DNA of 64,000 nt from an uncultured Bacillota bacterium (GTDB lineage Bacteria > Bacillota_I > Bacilli_A > Erysipelotrichales > Erysipelotrichaceae), in the NCBI GenBank assembly GCA_937919165.1, contig CALFPO010000024.1, forward strand, positions 1 to 64,000, in the 5' to 3' direction. Made by a program: the position numbers and the translations under genes. Below the pieces are notes generated by a model. It searched no databases. It saw nothing but the letters and a program-made list of their open reading frames with translations, and was not told the origin of the DNA. Positions 9,056 to 18,143 of the stretch are shown in pieces. How positions within the stretch are numbered: position 1 is the stretch's first letter; the number at the start of each line of letters is the position of its first letter.

Positions 9056-9997
9056 TTATTTATTATCTTTAATGTTTATCGTTTCCCTTATTGCATATTG
9101 TGGTGAATCATTGATAGAAATATAGATTCTTCCTATATATTCTCCTATGAGCCCAAGCATAAGCATTATCATACCGCTTGTGAACAACAGTATTGACATC
9201 ATGGACGAATAACCGACAACGATTCCAGGATTGCTGATTTTTTTTATTATCACTGCTATGCCATATATAAAACCGCAAAAAGAAATGAATGCTCCGCATA
9301 GCGAGGCTATCCTTAACGGTTTTACTGAAAATGCCGTAAATCCATTAAGCCATAAAGATACCAACTTGCCAAATGAATAACCAGACTTTCCTATTTCTCT
9401 CTCATTGTGAGGCATTTCAACGTTGGCAATATTCCGCGTTACCCTAAGCATCAAGCCATGAACGAATGGGAAAGCATTTTTATATTTCGTTATTTCATCA
9501 GCAATTATTCTTTTGAAGCAACAATATGAATTTAATTCTATTCCTTTAGGAAGACCAATCAGCGTTCTGGACATAAACATCGAGAGCCTACTTCCAAGTC
9601 TTCGATACAAACTTTCTTTTCTATTGCTGTATTTGGCCGAAACAAGATCATAATCCTCGCTTATCATTTTATCGATCAATTTGAACATTGATGAAGGAGG
9701 ATTCTGCCCATCATCATCTAGTGTGAGTATATAGTCGCCGCTAACATTATTAAAACCAGCCATCAATGCAGAGTGCTGACCAAAATTCTTCAACAAATTG
9801 ATTACTTTAATCTTCTTGTTCTTCTTTGCCAAACCTTTCAAAACGGAGATGGTGTTGTCTTTTGATCCATCATTGACACACACTATTTCATAATCATATC
9901 TGCCGTCTTTCTTGATTGTTTCGATGGAATCGTTGATTACCTTTTCAACACTTTTCTCCGAATTGTAACATGGTATCACAATGGATATGGTTTTCAT
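9056..9997 (-). CDS. Polyprenyl-phosphate glycosyltransferase, GT2 (ArnC/GtrB type)
   Basis: 313 residues. An N-terminal GT-A domain opens SIVIPCYNSEKSVEKVI, has VNDGSKDNT, and a metal-binding segment LTLDDDGQNPP near residue 93. Two C-terminal membrane spans (about 230-255 and 262-290) anchor it. These enzymes move a sugar from a nucleotide donor to undecaprenyl phosphate on the cytoplasmic face. The gene shares ATGA with the upstream SDR gene. With the ATP-grasp, SDR and EmrE-type genes it resembles the Arn set that builds and flips an Und-P-amino sugar. The donor sugar is not determined; dTDP-Fuc4N from WecE is one candidate. Confidence 0.82.
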   Translation of the reverse strand: MKTISIVIPCYNSEKSVEKVINDSIETIKKDGRYDYEIVCVNDGSKDNTISVLKGLAKKNKKIKVINLLKNFGQHSALMAGFNNVSGDYILTLDDDGQNPPSSMFKLIDKMISEDYDLVSAKYSNRKESLYRRLGSRLSMFMSRTLIGLPKGIELNSYCCFKRIIADEITKYKNAFPFVHGLMLRVTRNIANVEMPHNEREIGKSGYSFGKLVSLWLNGFTAFSVKPLRIASLCGAFISFCGFIYGIAVIIKKISNPGIVVGYSSMMSILLFTSGMIMLMLGLIGEYIGRIYISINDSPQYAIRETINIKDNK

Positions 9998-10878
9998 GAT
10001 ATGAACCTCGCATATTCTGATATAGCTTCCTCAATACTTATCTTCGGATCATAGCCAACAGCGCTCTTGAGCTTATCGAAAGAAACATCCCAGACAACAT
10101 CATCGTTATTGTCGTCCTCTCCGTTAAAGACAATCTTTGAATTAGATTGCAAAACTTCTATACATTTCTTTGCGAGATCGCTATTAGAAATCAGGTTATT
10201 GCTTGATAGATTGTATACTCCGCATGCATTTCCCTTGATACATTTATAAATTGCTTGGGCTATATCATCAACATGAATATAGGTCTGTTTTCTTGTTCCT
10301 TTTCCATAGATGACGATATCTTCTCCCTTTATCGCTTTTGAGACGAAAGTTGGAAAGATGGTTTTTTGATTCATTCCCTTTCCAACTGGTGCAGTTATTC
10401 TTAAGCTGACTGTTCTTAATCCAAAATACTGGTGAGCATAATTTGCAAGCAATTCCTGCGATGCTTTAGTAATGTGATAAACCGTTGGAGGGTTCAAAGG
10501 ATGTTCCTCCGTAACAGGATGCATTATAGGTCTTCCAATAACAGGCAAACTAGATAACTGAACAAAGACGGATACATTATTCTTTTCACAATTGATAAGC
10601 AGATTCTCCGCTCCTACAAGATTGTTATTCAATACTTCTTTTGTATATGGTTCATGTCTCATATCTGATGCAAGATGAACAACTGCATCAAATTTGCTTC
10701 TTTCTATTATTGTTGATATTTCATCAGATTTAAGATCGCATTTGTAATATTCGCAATAATTGATGTCTGATTCTTTTTCTTTCAAATCCAATCCAAAGAC
10801 ATCCTCTCCAGCTCCAATGAGATATCTGCAAAGGTTCTTTCCTATAAAGCCTTCTGATCCAGTAACTAATATTTTCAT
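9994..10878 (-). CDS. NAD-dependent nucleotide-sugar epimerase/dehydratase (extended SDR)
   Basis: 294 residues. The N-terminal NAD site is GSEGFIGKN (glycine-rich Rossmann loop). The active-site Tyr and Lys occur in YHITK at about residue 145, and Ser in QLSS just before. IYGKGTRKQTYIHVDDIAQAI is the usual sugar-binding region of the extended SDR family. It may act as a 4-reductase, an epimerase or an Arn-type enzyme; the sequence does not tell which. RBS GAGG precedes the ATG, the gap to the ATP-grasp gene is 3 bp, and the end overlaps the GT2 start. Confidence 0.75.
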   Translation of the reverse strand: MKILVTGSEGFIGKNLCRYLIGAGEDVFGLDLKEKESDINYCEYYKCDLKSDEISTIIERSKFDAVVHLASDMRHEPYTKEVLNNNLVGAENLLINCEKNNVSVFVQLSSLPVIGRPIMHPVTEEHPLNPPTVYHITKASQELLANYAHQYFGLRTVSLRITAPVGKGMNQKTIFPTFVSKAIKGEDIVIYGKGTRKQTYIHVDDIAQAIYKCIKGNACGVYNLSSNNLISNSDLAKKCIEVLQSNSKIVFNGEDDNNDDVVWDVSFDKLKSAVGYDPKISIEEAISEYARFIS

Positions 10879-10881
10879 ACT

Positions 10882-12069
10882 TTAATCCTCATAAACTATT
10901 TTCACCAAATCGTTTATTTTTGCAATATCTTCTAATGCTTCGTTCCTATCTTCATATTCAAAATATATCCAGCCAGCTCGTTCATTCATATTGTCATAAA
11001 TATAGTCTCCAGGATACTTTGTCATTATTCTCTTAAAGATATGCACATCAAATCGAGGATCAATCATAACTTCCTTGATCCTACCGTTCTTTTCCGACAT
11101 AATTCCATGATGTCCGACATTGTTTGCCAAAGGTTTATGACAGCATAGCCCATCATAAGACAATCCTAGTTGTGAGCGTACCAGATAGCTGAACCACGGG
11201 AATCCGCTTGCTGCTTCAGCTGTAGTATAGTATTGATTGCCAAGATTTCTTCTCATCATCTCTATTACGTATGGTTTGCCATCTCTTACTATGTACTGGA
11301 ACGTGAACACTCCATCTACTAGATTCATCTTTTCGCACATAGTTTCCGCATACATTGTCAGTTCATCTTTAACGTTGTCATAATGAGTTGACGGAATGAT
11401 CTCCGTTTGAATCAAATATGGGTTAATAGGGGAATAGGCGTTATTTGCCAAGCAGATCTTCACTTTTTTGTTCTCAATAAAAGCAATAAATGATTCTTGG
11501 TCACCAACTATATAGTCTTCGATGACAATTCGCTTTGTTCTTGATTTACTAAAGCTATATTCAATAGCTTCCTTAGCCTCATCCTTGTTATTTGCAACCG
11601 ATATGCCTTTACCGCCAGTCAGATCTACGGCTTTTACAATTATCGGATATTCAACAGTATCGGCATATTCTAAAGCCTTGTTAATATCATCAAATTTGAT
11701 TGATTTTGGATTTCTGATATTAAACTTTTCAAACAGTTCTTTTATGGAATCTTTTTGATGCAAGGCAATGGTGTTTTCGAATGTGTCGTGTCCTGGCCAG
11801 CCCATCTTCTCTGCAACGTACGATGCTGTTATTGCTCCGAAATCATTTGCACAGTCAATTATTCGATCTATTCCGTTATTCTTGACAAGCTCAAATATTT
11901 TTTCGTAATTCGAATAATCTTCTTGTATGTATTCGTCTGAATACTGATGACCTATCAAATCTGGCTGATTGCCTGTTGAAACGACATAGTACCCCATCTC
12001 TTTCAATATCTGCATCACAGGTATTTCCGAAATCGATCCATTAAGCACCAACACTTTTTGTTTGTTCAT
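10882..12069 (-). CDS. ATP-grasp family ligase, surface-glycan associated
   Basis: 395 residues. A pre-ATP-grasp fold opens KVLVLNGSISEIPVMQILKE, with DCANDFG near 75. The ATP-grasp domain follows: PIIVKAVDLTGGKGISVA (nucleotide-binding Lys and glycine-rich loop near 145-160), RIVIEDYIVGDQESF, and a metal site VIEMMRRNLGNQ near 275. This fold forms an acyl phosphate and couples it to an amine or thiol. In a cluster with a 4-aminosugar transaminase, an SDR, an Und-P transferase and EmrE-type proteins it could attach an amino acid or other acyl group to an amino sugar. That is inference; the real substrates are unknown. RBS AAGGAG precedes the ATG. Confidence 0.75.
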   Translation of the reverse strand: MNKQKVLVLNGSISEIPVMQILKEMGYYVVSTGNQPDLIGHQYSDEYIQEDYSNYEKIFELVKNNGIDRIIDCANDFGAITASYVAEKMGWPGHDTFENTIALHQKDSIKELFEKFNIRNPKSIKFDDINKALEYADTVEYPIIVKAVDLTGGKGISVANNKDEAKEAIEYSFSKSRTKRIVIEDYIVGDQESFIAFIENKKVKICLANNAYSPINPYLIQTEIIPSTHYDNVKDELTMYAETMCEKMNLVDGVFTFQYIVRDGKPYVIEMMRRNLGNQYYTTAEAASGFPWFSYLVRSQLGLSYDGLCCHKPLANNVGHHGIMSEKNGRIKEVMIDPRFDVHIFKRIMTKYPGDYIYDNMNERAGWIYFEYEDRNEALEDIAKINDLVKIVYED

Positions 12070-12070
12070 A

Positions 12071-13087
12071 TTAATCGCTTTGCTCCTTTAAACAGTTGCG
12101 TTCATGTATTTTATATAGAATTTTGTCATTAACAAAATGAAGAGCAATTCCAAGCAACAGATCAACGATCAATCGAGCTACAATGAGATAAAGTGATCGT
12201 GTTCTAACAAAAGGATAAACGGCAAAATCCAAACTATGAGCTATGAGTATTTCTAAAGTAATACTGCCCAATCGTTCAATTGACTTTATTTTAAAGTGTT
12301 TGTAAGCCATATATATAATCAACAAGATACAAATAGCTATGCAATTTCCCATAATATAGCTCAGAAATCCGTGCTCATATATTAGATTATAAAGGCTCAA
12401 ATAATCTCCAGTTAAATAATTTATTATTACAAGGAAAAACATTGCTATACAAACTCCAATTTCGATCTTTTTCCTTTCAAGCAATGTGATGTTTTCTTTC
12501 AACAAACTACCCAATTGAAGAGGAAATATGAATGTTAATGCAACGTCCCAAGCAAAAGGAAAAAATAAATCTGTATCAATACAATCATGAAAGACACTAG
12601 CAATGTATCCAACAACGCTTAATATCACGCAAACAATTGTTGGCTTATTGAATCTATAACATACATAGTTATAGATGCTCTTGCCAAGGAACAGTACCGG
12701 GAGAAACCATATAGCAAAATGGCCAAAATAATCTCTTCCTCTAACAAACAACAATCTTTTAATAAAAAGGCCTGCAGATTTTGCAACGGGATAATTAAGC
12801 AATACTTTTTCAAATACACAGTACAAAATGACCGCAAACAGATAGGGGGCATATAATTTTTTAAAATTCTTTTTTAGTTTTTTCTTGTAATCATCAAACG
12901 ATTCTGTTTTTTTGTTTATAAATCCTGTAATTATTATAAAAAATACTAGAATTATTGAAATGATCATTGACAACAAAATTATACCATATATAATAAAAAT
13001 AAAAGATCTTCAGAGGTGAAACATGATTGAAGTCTGAACATTCGCTAACCCTTTTGAAAAATCCAACCATTCAATTCTTTTATTCAT
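12071..13087 (-). pseudogene. Broken acyltransferase 3 gene
   Basis: The 301-residue frame at 12071-12976 begins in mid-protein. Its start, LVFFIIITGFINKK, then KKLKKNFKKLYAPYLF and HFAIWFLPVLFL, match the acyltransferase-3 core after the first membrane span. Upstream at 13085-13087 is an ATG with a ribosome site (GAGGG) giving MNKRIEWLDFSKGLA, the exact kind of N-terminus this family has before its catalytic His. That frame then reads 10 more residues and stops at 13010. The segment that should hold span 1 and the catalytic His is missing, so a deletion with frame loss has probably inactivated it. Confidence 0.72.
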
Positions 13088-13110
13088 TTTTTCCCTCGCA
13101 AATTATATAT

Positions 13111-13446
13111 TTAAATATTGAAAACAAATGCTCCTATCACAATCATTATCATCCCCAGTAACTGGGTCTTATTTATTCTTTCCTTCAAGAACAGGTAACT
13201 TATGATCGGAATGATTGCATAATTCAAGGCTTCAATTATTGAAGATAAGGTTATTGATATTCCTTTTAGCGAGTACGTCGACAATACGGTTCCTATTGCC
13301 GATATACCGTACGAAAAAATAACATATATGTTGAGATATTCTTTTAACCCGTTCTCATGCTTTTTACTTGCACTTACTTTTAGCATCAACTGCGAAAATG
13401 CAGCAATCAATATGGAAACTATTTTAAGGAGGACGTATTTATTCAT
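13111..13446 (-). CDS. Small EamA/EmrE-type membrane protein (ArnE/F-like), subunit 1
   Basis: 111 residues with four membrane spans, the size of a half EamA unit. It shows AFSQLMLKVS in the first span and IEALNYAIIPIISYLFLKE, the usual EmrE/SugE-like C-terminal pattern. It overlaps its partner (13439-13789) by 8 bp, so the two probably make a heterodimer like ArnE/ArnF, which flips Und-P-aminoarabinose. A flippase role is inferred from the neighbouring Und-P glycosyltransferase. Drug export is an alternative. Confidence 0.65.
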   Translation of the reverse strand: MNKYVLLKIVSILIAAFSQLMLKVSASKKHENGLKEYLNIYVIFSYGISAIGTVLSTYSLKGISITLSSIIEALNYAIIPIISYLFLKERINKTQLLGMIMIVIGAFVFNI

Positions 13447-13789
13447 TGTTGTACTCTCCCTTAACCATTATTAGTATTCCCACAAGAACTATTGCGGTTC
13501 CTATTATATTTGTAGCAGTAACCCTTTCATCAAATATTAAGTAGCTTATCAACATACCCCAAATTATTGATGTTGCTTTATTAACATACGCTATCGATAA
13601 CGGGACTTTTTTTAGAATTTGTTGCCAGGTTATTGCAAAGATTGCCAAGCTTAGAAAAAGCAAGCCCATAAAGAAAATATACTTAAATGACATAAAGGGC
13701 TCATTTGATGCAAGTTTTGAAGGAATTGATCCTAATGCATATATAATTACTATTAGTTGCAGCAAAACATAATACTTTATTCTTTTCAT
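13439..13789 (-). CDS. Small EamA/EmrE-type membrane protein (ArnE/F-like), subunit 2
   Basis: 116 residues with four spans. KVPLSIAYVNKATSIIWGML and LIFDERVTATNIIGTAIVLV are typical of the small multidrug-resistance and ArnF-like group. It is the first gene of the minus-strand unit that continues with the second small protein, the broken acyltransferase, the ATP-grasp, SDR and GT2 genes. No Shine-Dalgarno precedes the ATG; a TATTAT element lies 6 bases upstream of it, so the mRNA may be leaderless. It is divergent from the HTH-UGD gene across about 90 bp. Confidence 0.65.
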   Translation of the reverse strand: MKRIKYYVLLQLIVIIYALGSIPSKLASNEPFMSFKYIFFMGLLFLSLAIFAITWQQILKKVPLSIAYVNKATSIIWGMLISYLIFDERVTATNIIGTAIVLVGILIMVKGEYNNE

Positions 13790-13879
13790 ATATAAATAAT
13801 ACCATAATACTTAAAGTTGCTTTGAATTGATATTGATAGTATTTGTTACATATATTATCATTTATATGAGGTATTTTTT
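13790..13879. promoter_or_regulatory. Divergent promoter region, EmrE pair / HTH-UGD
   Basis: AT-rich 90-bp gap between opposed start codons. It holds two TTGATA copies in tandem, a TATTAT near 13850 for the plus gene, a TATTAT at 13796-13801 for the minus gene, and the loose inverted pair TGATA...TTATCA. As the plus gene begins with an XRE domain, this is the likeliest place for an autoregulatory operator. The operator is inferred, not shown. Confidence 0.4.
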
Positions 13880-15355
13880 ATGTATATAAATAAACTGTTA
13901 CTTTCTAAAACAATTAAAACATATAGAAAATCGTCTAATCTTTCTCAATCTAGCCTTTCCACGATGACAGGCATTAATCGAGCTTTAATATCCAAACTTG
14001 AAAATGGAAAATTCATGCCTTCTATTGAGCAATTTGAGTCTCTCCAAAAAGTCCTTGGCTTTTCTTTGGATGAAGTCTCTAACAAAGACGTTACAAACGC
14101 GACAACGGTTGATATAACACCCAGAAAAATAGCAGTAGCAGGCACAGGATATGTTGGACTATCTATAGCTATTCTTCTATCTCAGCACAACGATGTTACA
14201 GCAATAGATATTCTTCCAGAAAAGGTCGATATGATAAATAACCGTGTATCTCCAATTCAAGATGACTATATTGAAGATTATTTAAAAAACATGACTCTGA
14301 ACCTTCATGCCACGCTAGATCCGAAAGAAGCGTATAAAGATGCTGAATATGTTGTAATAGCTGCACCAACCAATTATGATCCTCAAAAAAACTATTTCGA
14401 TACTTCTGCTGTCGAAACTGTTATTGATCTGATAACGGAATATAATCCTGAAGCATACATCATAATCAAATCAACTGTTCCGGTAGGTTACACAGAAAAA
14501 ATCAGAAAAGAAAAACATAATAACAGAATCATGTTTTCGCCAGAATTTCTAAGAGAATCAAAGGCGCTATATGACAATCTTTATCCTTCGCGCATTATTG
14601 TCGGAACAGATCTTAACAACGATGAAATGGTAGATAAAGCAAATGATTTTTCACTGTTGTTAAAACATGGTGCAATAAAAGAAAACGTTCAGACTTTAAT
14701 TATGGGATCTACTGAAGCCGAGGCAGTAAAATTATTTGCGAATACCTATCTTGCATTAAGGGTTTCATATTTTAACGAACTTGACACATACGCTGAAGCA
14801 AAAGGTCTTGATACAAAATCTATCATTGATGGTGTTTGCCTTGATCCTAGAATCGGATCTCATTATAACAACCCTTCTTTTGGATACGGCGGCTATTGTC
14901 TTCCGAAAGATACAAAACAGCTATTAGCAAACTTTGAAGACGTACCGGAAAATCTCATTGAGGCTATAGTTGAATCCAATAGGACAAGAAAAGATTTTAT
15001 CGCGGATAGAGTTTTGGAAAAGGCAAAATACTATGGCAATTCTGCTCAATATGATTCAAGAAAAGAGCGCAATGTAGTAATCGGTATATATCGTTTAACC
15101 ATGAAGTCGAATTCTGACAACTTCAGACAATCATCCATTCAAGGCGTAATGAAAAGGATAAAGGCAAAGGGTGCGGAAGTAATAGTATATGAGCCAACAC
15201 TAAAGGATGGCGATACGTTCTTTGGATCCAAAATAGTTAACAACCTATCCAAATTCAAAAAAGAATCATATGTTGTCATCGCCAACAGATATGATTCTTC
15301 TTTAGATGATATAAAGGATAAAGTGTACACCAGGGATATTTACAAAAGGGATTGA
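13880..15355 (+). CDS. XRE helix-turn-helix domain fused to UDP-glucose 6-dehydrogenase
   Basis: 491 residues in one uninterrupted frame. Residues about 9-66 are an XRE/Cro-type HTH ([13 protein letters not shown], then [17 protein letters not shown]). After a short linker, residue 82 starts a complete UDP-sugar dehydrogenase: NAD loop [40 protein letters not shown] with the active-site Lys and Asn, and [11 protein letters not shown] with the catalytic Cys near 340. The dehydrogenase should oxidise UDP-glucose to UDP-glucuronate, feeding the 4-epimerase at 21563. The family usually lacks a DNA-binding domain; here the enzyme may also regulate transcription. GAGG precedes the ATG. It is the only plus-strand gene in the glycan locus. 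Confidence 0.88.
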   Translation: MYINKLLLSKTIKTYRKSSNLSQSSLSTMTGINRALISKLENGKFMPSIEQFESLQKVLGFSLDEVSNKDVTNATTVDITPRKIAVAGTGYVGLSIAILLSQHNDVTAIDILPEKVDMINNRVSPIQDDYIEDYLKNMTLNLHATLDPKEAYKDAEYVVIAAPTNYDPQKNYFDTSAVETVIDLITEYNPEAYIIIKSTVPVGYTEKIRKEKHNNRIMFSPEFLRESKALYDNLYPSRIIVGTDLNNDEMVDKANDFSLLLKHGAIKENVQTLIMGSTEAEAVKLFANTYLALRVSYFNELDTYAEAKGLDTKSIIDGVCLDPRIGSHYNNPSFGYGGYCLPKDTKQLLANFEDVPENLIEAIVESNRTRKDFIADRVLEKAKYYGNSAQYDSRKERNVVIGIYRLTMKSNSDNFRQSSIQGVMKRIKAKGAEVIVYEPTLKDGDTFFGSKIVNNLSKFKKESYVVIANRYDSSLDDIKDKVYTRDIYKRD

Positions 15356-15360
15356 AGTAA

Positions 15361-17070
15361 TTATTTGCGTAAATATATTTTGTTGTTTTCGTATTCTTCC
15401 ACCAATTCAAACATGCTGATGATTTCAAGATCATCAATAGCTGGGTCATACATATCATATCCAGCTATAATAATCTCTGGAATCTTTTCGCTATTTACAG
15501 AATAGTAATAATTGCTAACATAGTTATATTTGCTTTGATGCATGCTATTCCATGATGATGTCGAACAATTGGAATACTCTTCCGCCGCCAAATAAATCCA
15601 TGTGGGGTGACACAGAAACAAAACTTTTCTTTCTGGATAATTATTTCTTATGTGTTCAAGCAAATCTAAAGTTTTATCATAGGCGTCTTTTTCTCTCCCC
15701 TCTTCAATTATGCCTTTGCAAGGGCCACTTTCTATAATGGTATCTTGCATATACAAAGGGTCAGGAAAACAGCTCGTATATCTTAAATAAACCTCGGTTC
15801 CTGTTTGGAATACCATTAACGCAACAAATGCAAAAGATATCATTGAGGACATTATCCTTTTGTGATTATCTTTCTTGATAATTTCTTCAAAAACGCAACA
15901 AACGATTACAATACACGATACAAGGCACACAACTGACGATGAGCAGATTGCACCTGAACCAACGTTAGATGTTGCGTGAACATAAATTGTGTACATAAAA
16001 GCAGGTGCACTATATAAAAACATAATCCTTTTTGTGTCTTTTCTTTCAGAAAGTGTGCCACACAACAAACCTACAGTATTCAAAGGAAACATAATATAAT
16101 TAACGTTATTATCCGCTAAATACACAAACAAAAGAAGCATCATTCCATTCAACATATATGAAATGAAATATAAATACCTATTCTTGGTTTTATTTTTGTC
16201 AAAAGAACTGATTATAAATATTACTAATAGAACCAAATATAGATATAAGGTATAATTTGTGAATGCAAACGAGTATATAAGATACGTCTTCATAATCTCA
16301 AAAAACGTTCTAAATTCATGATTCTCATCCCTAACAAGATAAGGGAGATTTTTCATAAAAGTTTTTACTTCTATTTTCGAAAAAACAAAGAGGATAAAGC
16401 AAGCAGCTAGAATTATTATTCCCAAAGTTATATAAAACCAAGATTCTTTATCTACTGGCTCTTTTTGCTTCTTTGCAATATGAAAGGACAAAACCAAAAT
16501 AGAATAAACAAAATATGTTATAGCATTATATGGATTGCATAAAACGGATCCAGCAAAAAAAACCCCAGCAATAATCAATTCTGTTTTCTTTTTATGCGTT
16601 AACAAAAGCGTTAATGAAACAGTAAGGGAAACAATCCCTATGGTGTTATAATACAATGCCATTTCATTAAATGGAGCAAACATCAAAAAAACAAACGAAG
16701 CTACTATAGCACCCGTTTTTGATATGTCTCTAAATCTAATGTATAAAAAGACTGATGTTATTATTTGGGCAATTATATAAACATATCTGTAAAAAAGCAC
16801 TATTCCTTGCGTGCTTTTGAATAATAGCATATATAAATGCATAATCGGATATGTAAGGAATGCGAACGTTTGTGCTATGTGCATTTCATCAAAATATAGA
16901 GCGTCTCCTTGCCACATTCTATAACTGATCGTTATATAAAATGATTCATCCTTGTCTGCACTACCATATTTTGCCTTCCAACAAAGAAAAACAAGCCCGA
17001 TAATCAATAGAAAAACAAACACCACATCATATTTGTCTACTTTCTTCTTGCTTCTTCTCATATAAGTCAT
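15361..17070 (-). CDS. Polytopic membrane protein, GT-C glycosyltransferase-like
   Basis: 569 residues with about 11 spans and a C-terminal soluble domain of some 120 residues. The first external loop carries ADKDESFYITISYRMWQGD. The acidic residues and the D-E-S-F-Y arrangement are usual for GT-C enzymes that use polyprenyl-phosphate sugars (GT39/GT83-like). Substrate unknown. It ends 5 bp from the convergent end of the HTH-UGD gene. It lies 95 bp downstream of the tandem GT2 genes, which are plausible makers of its Und-P-sugar donor. An alternative start is the ATG at 17061. Confidence 0.6.
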   Translation of the reverse strand: MTYMRRSKKKVDKYDVVFVFLLIIGLVFLCWKAKYGSADKDESFYITISYRMWQGDALYFDEMHIAQTFAFLTYPIMHLYMLLFKSTQGIVLFYRYVYIIAQIITSVFLYIRFRDISKTGAIVASFVFLMFAPFNEMALYYNTIGIVSLTVSLTLLLTHKKKTELIIAGVFFAGSVLCNPYNAITYFVYSILVLSFHIAKKQKEPVDKESWFYITLGIIILAACFILFVFSKIEVKTFMKNLPYLVRDENHEFRTFFEIMKTYLIYSFAFTNYTLYLYLVLLVIFIISSFDKNKTKNRYLYFISYMLNGMMLLLFVYLADNNVNYIMFPLNTVGLLCGTLSERKDTKRIMFLYSAPAFMYTIYVHATSNVGSGAICSSSVVCLVSCIVIVCCVFEEIIKKDNHKRIMSSMISFAFVALMVFQTGTEVYLRYTSCFPDPLYMQDTIIESGPCKGIIEEGREKDAYDKTLDLLEHIRNNYPERKVLFLCHPTWIYLAAEEYSNCSTSSWNSMHQSKYNYVSNYYYSVNSEKIPEIIIAGYDMYDPAIDDLEIISMFELVEEYENNKIYLRK

Positions 17071-17165
17071 ATACCTTTTCTCATGTTTGCTGATAAGCGT
17101 TTAATTTTCAAATATTTCCAACTAGTAAAAATGTATTTATCAAGATAATTCAACAAAAAGGCGTT

Positions 17166-18131
17166 TTATTTTATTCGATTAATGTCTTTTCCGTTTGTAT
17201 CGGACACTATGTAATGCGGTCTTCCTTTAGTCTCCATATATGACTTTCCAATGTATTGGCCCATAACACCGAGGCAAAACAATTGAATTCCGCCGATAAA
17301 GATAATGACGCACATCGTTGAAGCCCATCCGGCTACAGGATCTCCAAACAATATTTTTCTGATTACGATAAAAACAAGCATTACAAACGCGATAATAGTC
17401 ATCAGAAACCCAAACACCGAAGCAATATTCAATGGTGCATTTGAGAAATTGATTATTCCGTCAATTGCGTATTTCACAAGGCCCCAGAACGACCAGGATG
17501 TCGTTCCAGCTACTCTTTCAATATTTTCAAAAGGCAACCAATATGTTCTGAATCCGACCCACCCAAATATGCCTTTAGAGAATCTGTTGTATTCGCTCAT
17601 AGATAGAATTGCATCTACCATGTTTCTTTTCATCAATCTAAAATCTCTTGCACCATCTACAATATCTGCATCAGATATCTTGTTGATGATTTTGTAAAAC
17701 ATTCTGGCAAAAAAAGATCTGATCTTCGATTCTCCCTGTCTTGTGACCCTTCTTGTTGCCACAGAATCGTAATCTTCTTTTTTAAGAATCTCATACATTT
17801 TAGGTAACAGTGATGGCGGATCTTGCATATCTGCATCCATCGTTGCAACGTAATCACCTTTTGCGTTTGTAAATCCTGCATACATGGCAGATTCTTTGCC
17901 GAAGTTTCTAGAAAAAGACAAATATACGACATGCCTATCCTTCTTTGCCAAATCTTTCATTACAGATAATGTTTTGTCTTTGGAGCCATCATTTACCAGT
18001 AACAATTCATACTCCACATCCATTGTCTTTAGAACTTTGCATGCTTCTTTATAAAAAATAGGGAGAGCCTCTTCCTCATTGTAGCAAGGCACAATTAACG
18101 ATATGAAATCTTTTTTCTTTGTCTTTGCCAT
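17166..18131 (-). CDS. Polyprenyl-phosphate glycosyltransferase, GT2 (GtrB-like), copy 1
   Basis: 321 residues: GT-A domain (SLIVPCYNEEEALPIFY, VNDGSKDKT, ATMDADMQDPP near residue 96) and two C-terminal spans ending with the short tail GQYIGKSYMETKGRPHYIV. Such enzymes put a sugar on undecaprenyl phosphate. It is a close tandem paralogue of the gene at 18144, from which it is 12 bp away, and probably arose by duplication. Two copies suggest different sugars or a dosage effect. GAGG precedes the ATG. It lies in a unit with a YdjC-type deacetylase and a GT-C protein. Confidence 0.82.
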   Translation of the reverse strand: MAKTKKKDFISLIVPCYNEEEALPIFYKEACKVLKTMDVEYELLLVNDGSKDKTLSVMKDLAKKDRHVVYLSFSRNFGKESAMYAGFTNAKGDYVATMDADMQDPPSLLPKMYEILKKEDYDSVATRRVTRQGESKIRSFFARMFYKIINKISDADIVDGARDFRLMKRNMVDAILSMSEYNRFSKGIFGWVGFRTYWLPFENIERVAGTTSWSFWGLVKYAIDGIINFSNAPLNIASVFGFLMTIIAFVMLVFIVIRKILFGDPVAGWASTMCVIIFIGGIQLFCLGVMGQYIGKSYMETKGRPHYIVSDTNGKDINRIK

Positions 18132-18143
18132 TCGTTTTCCTCT

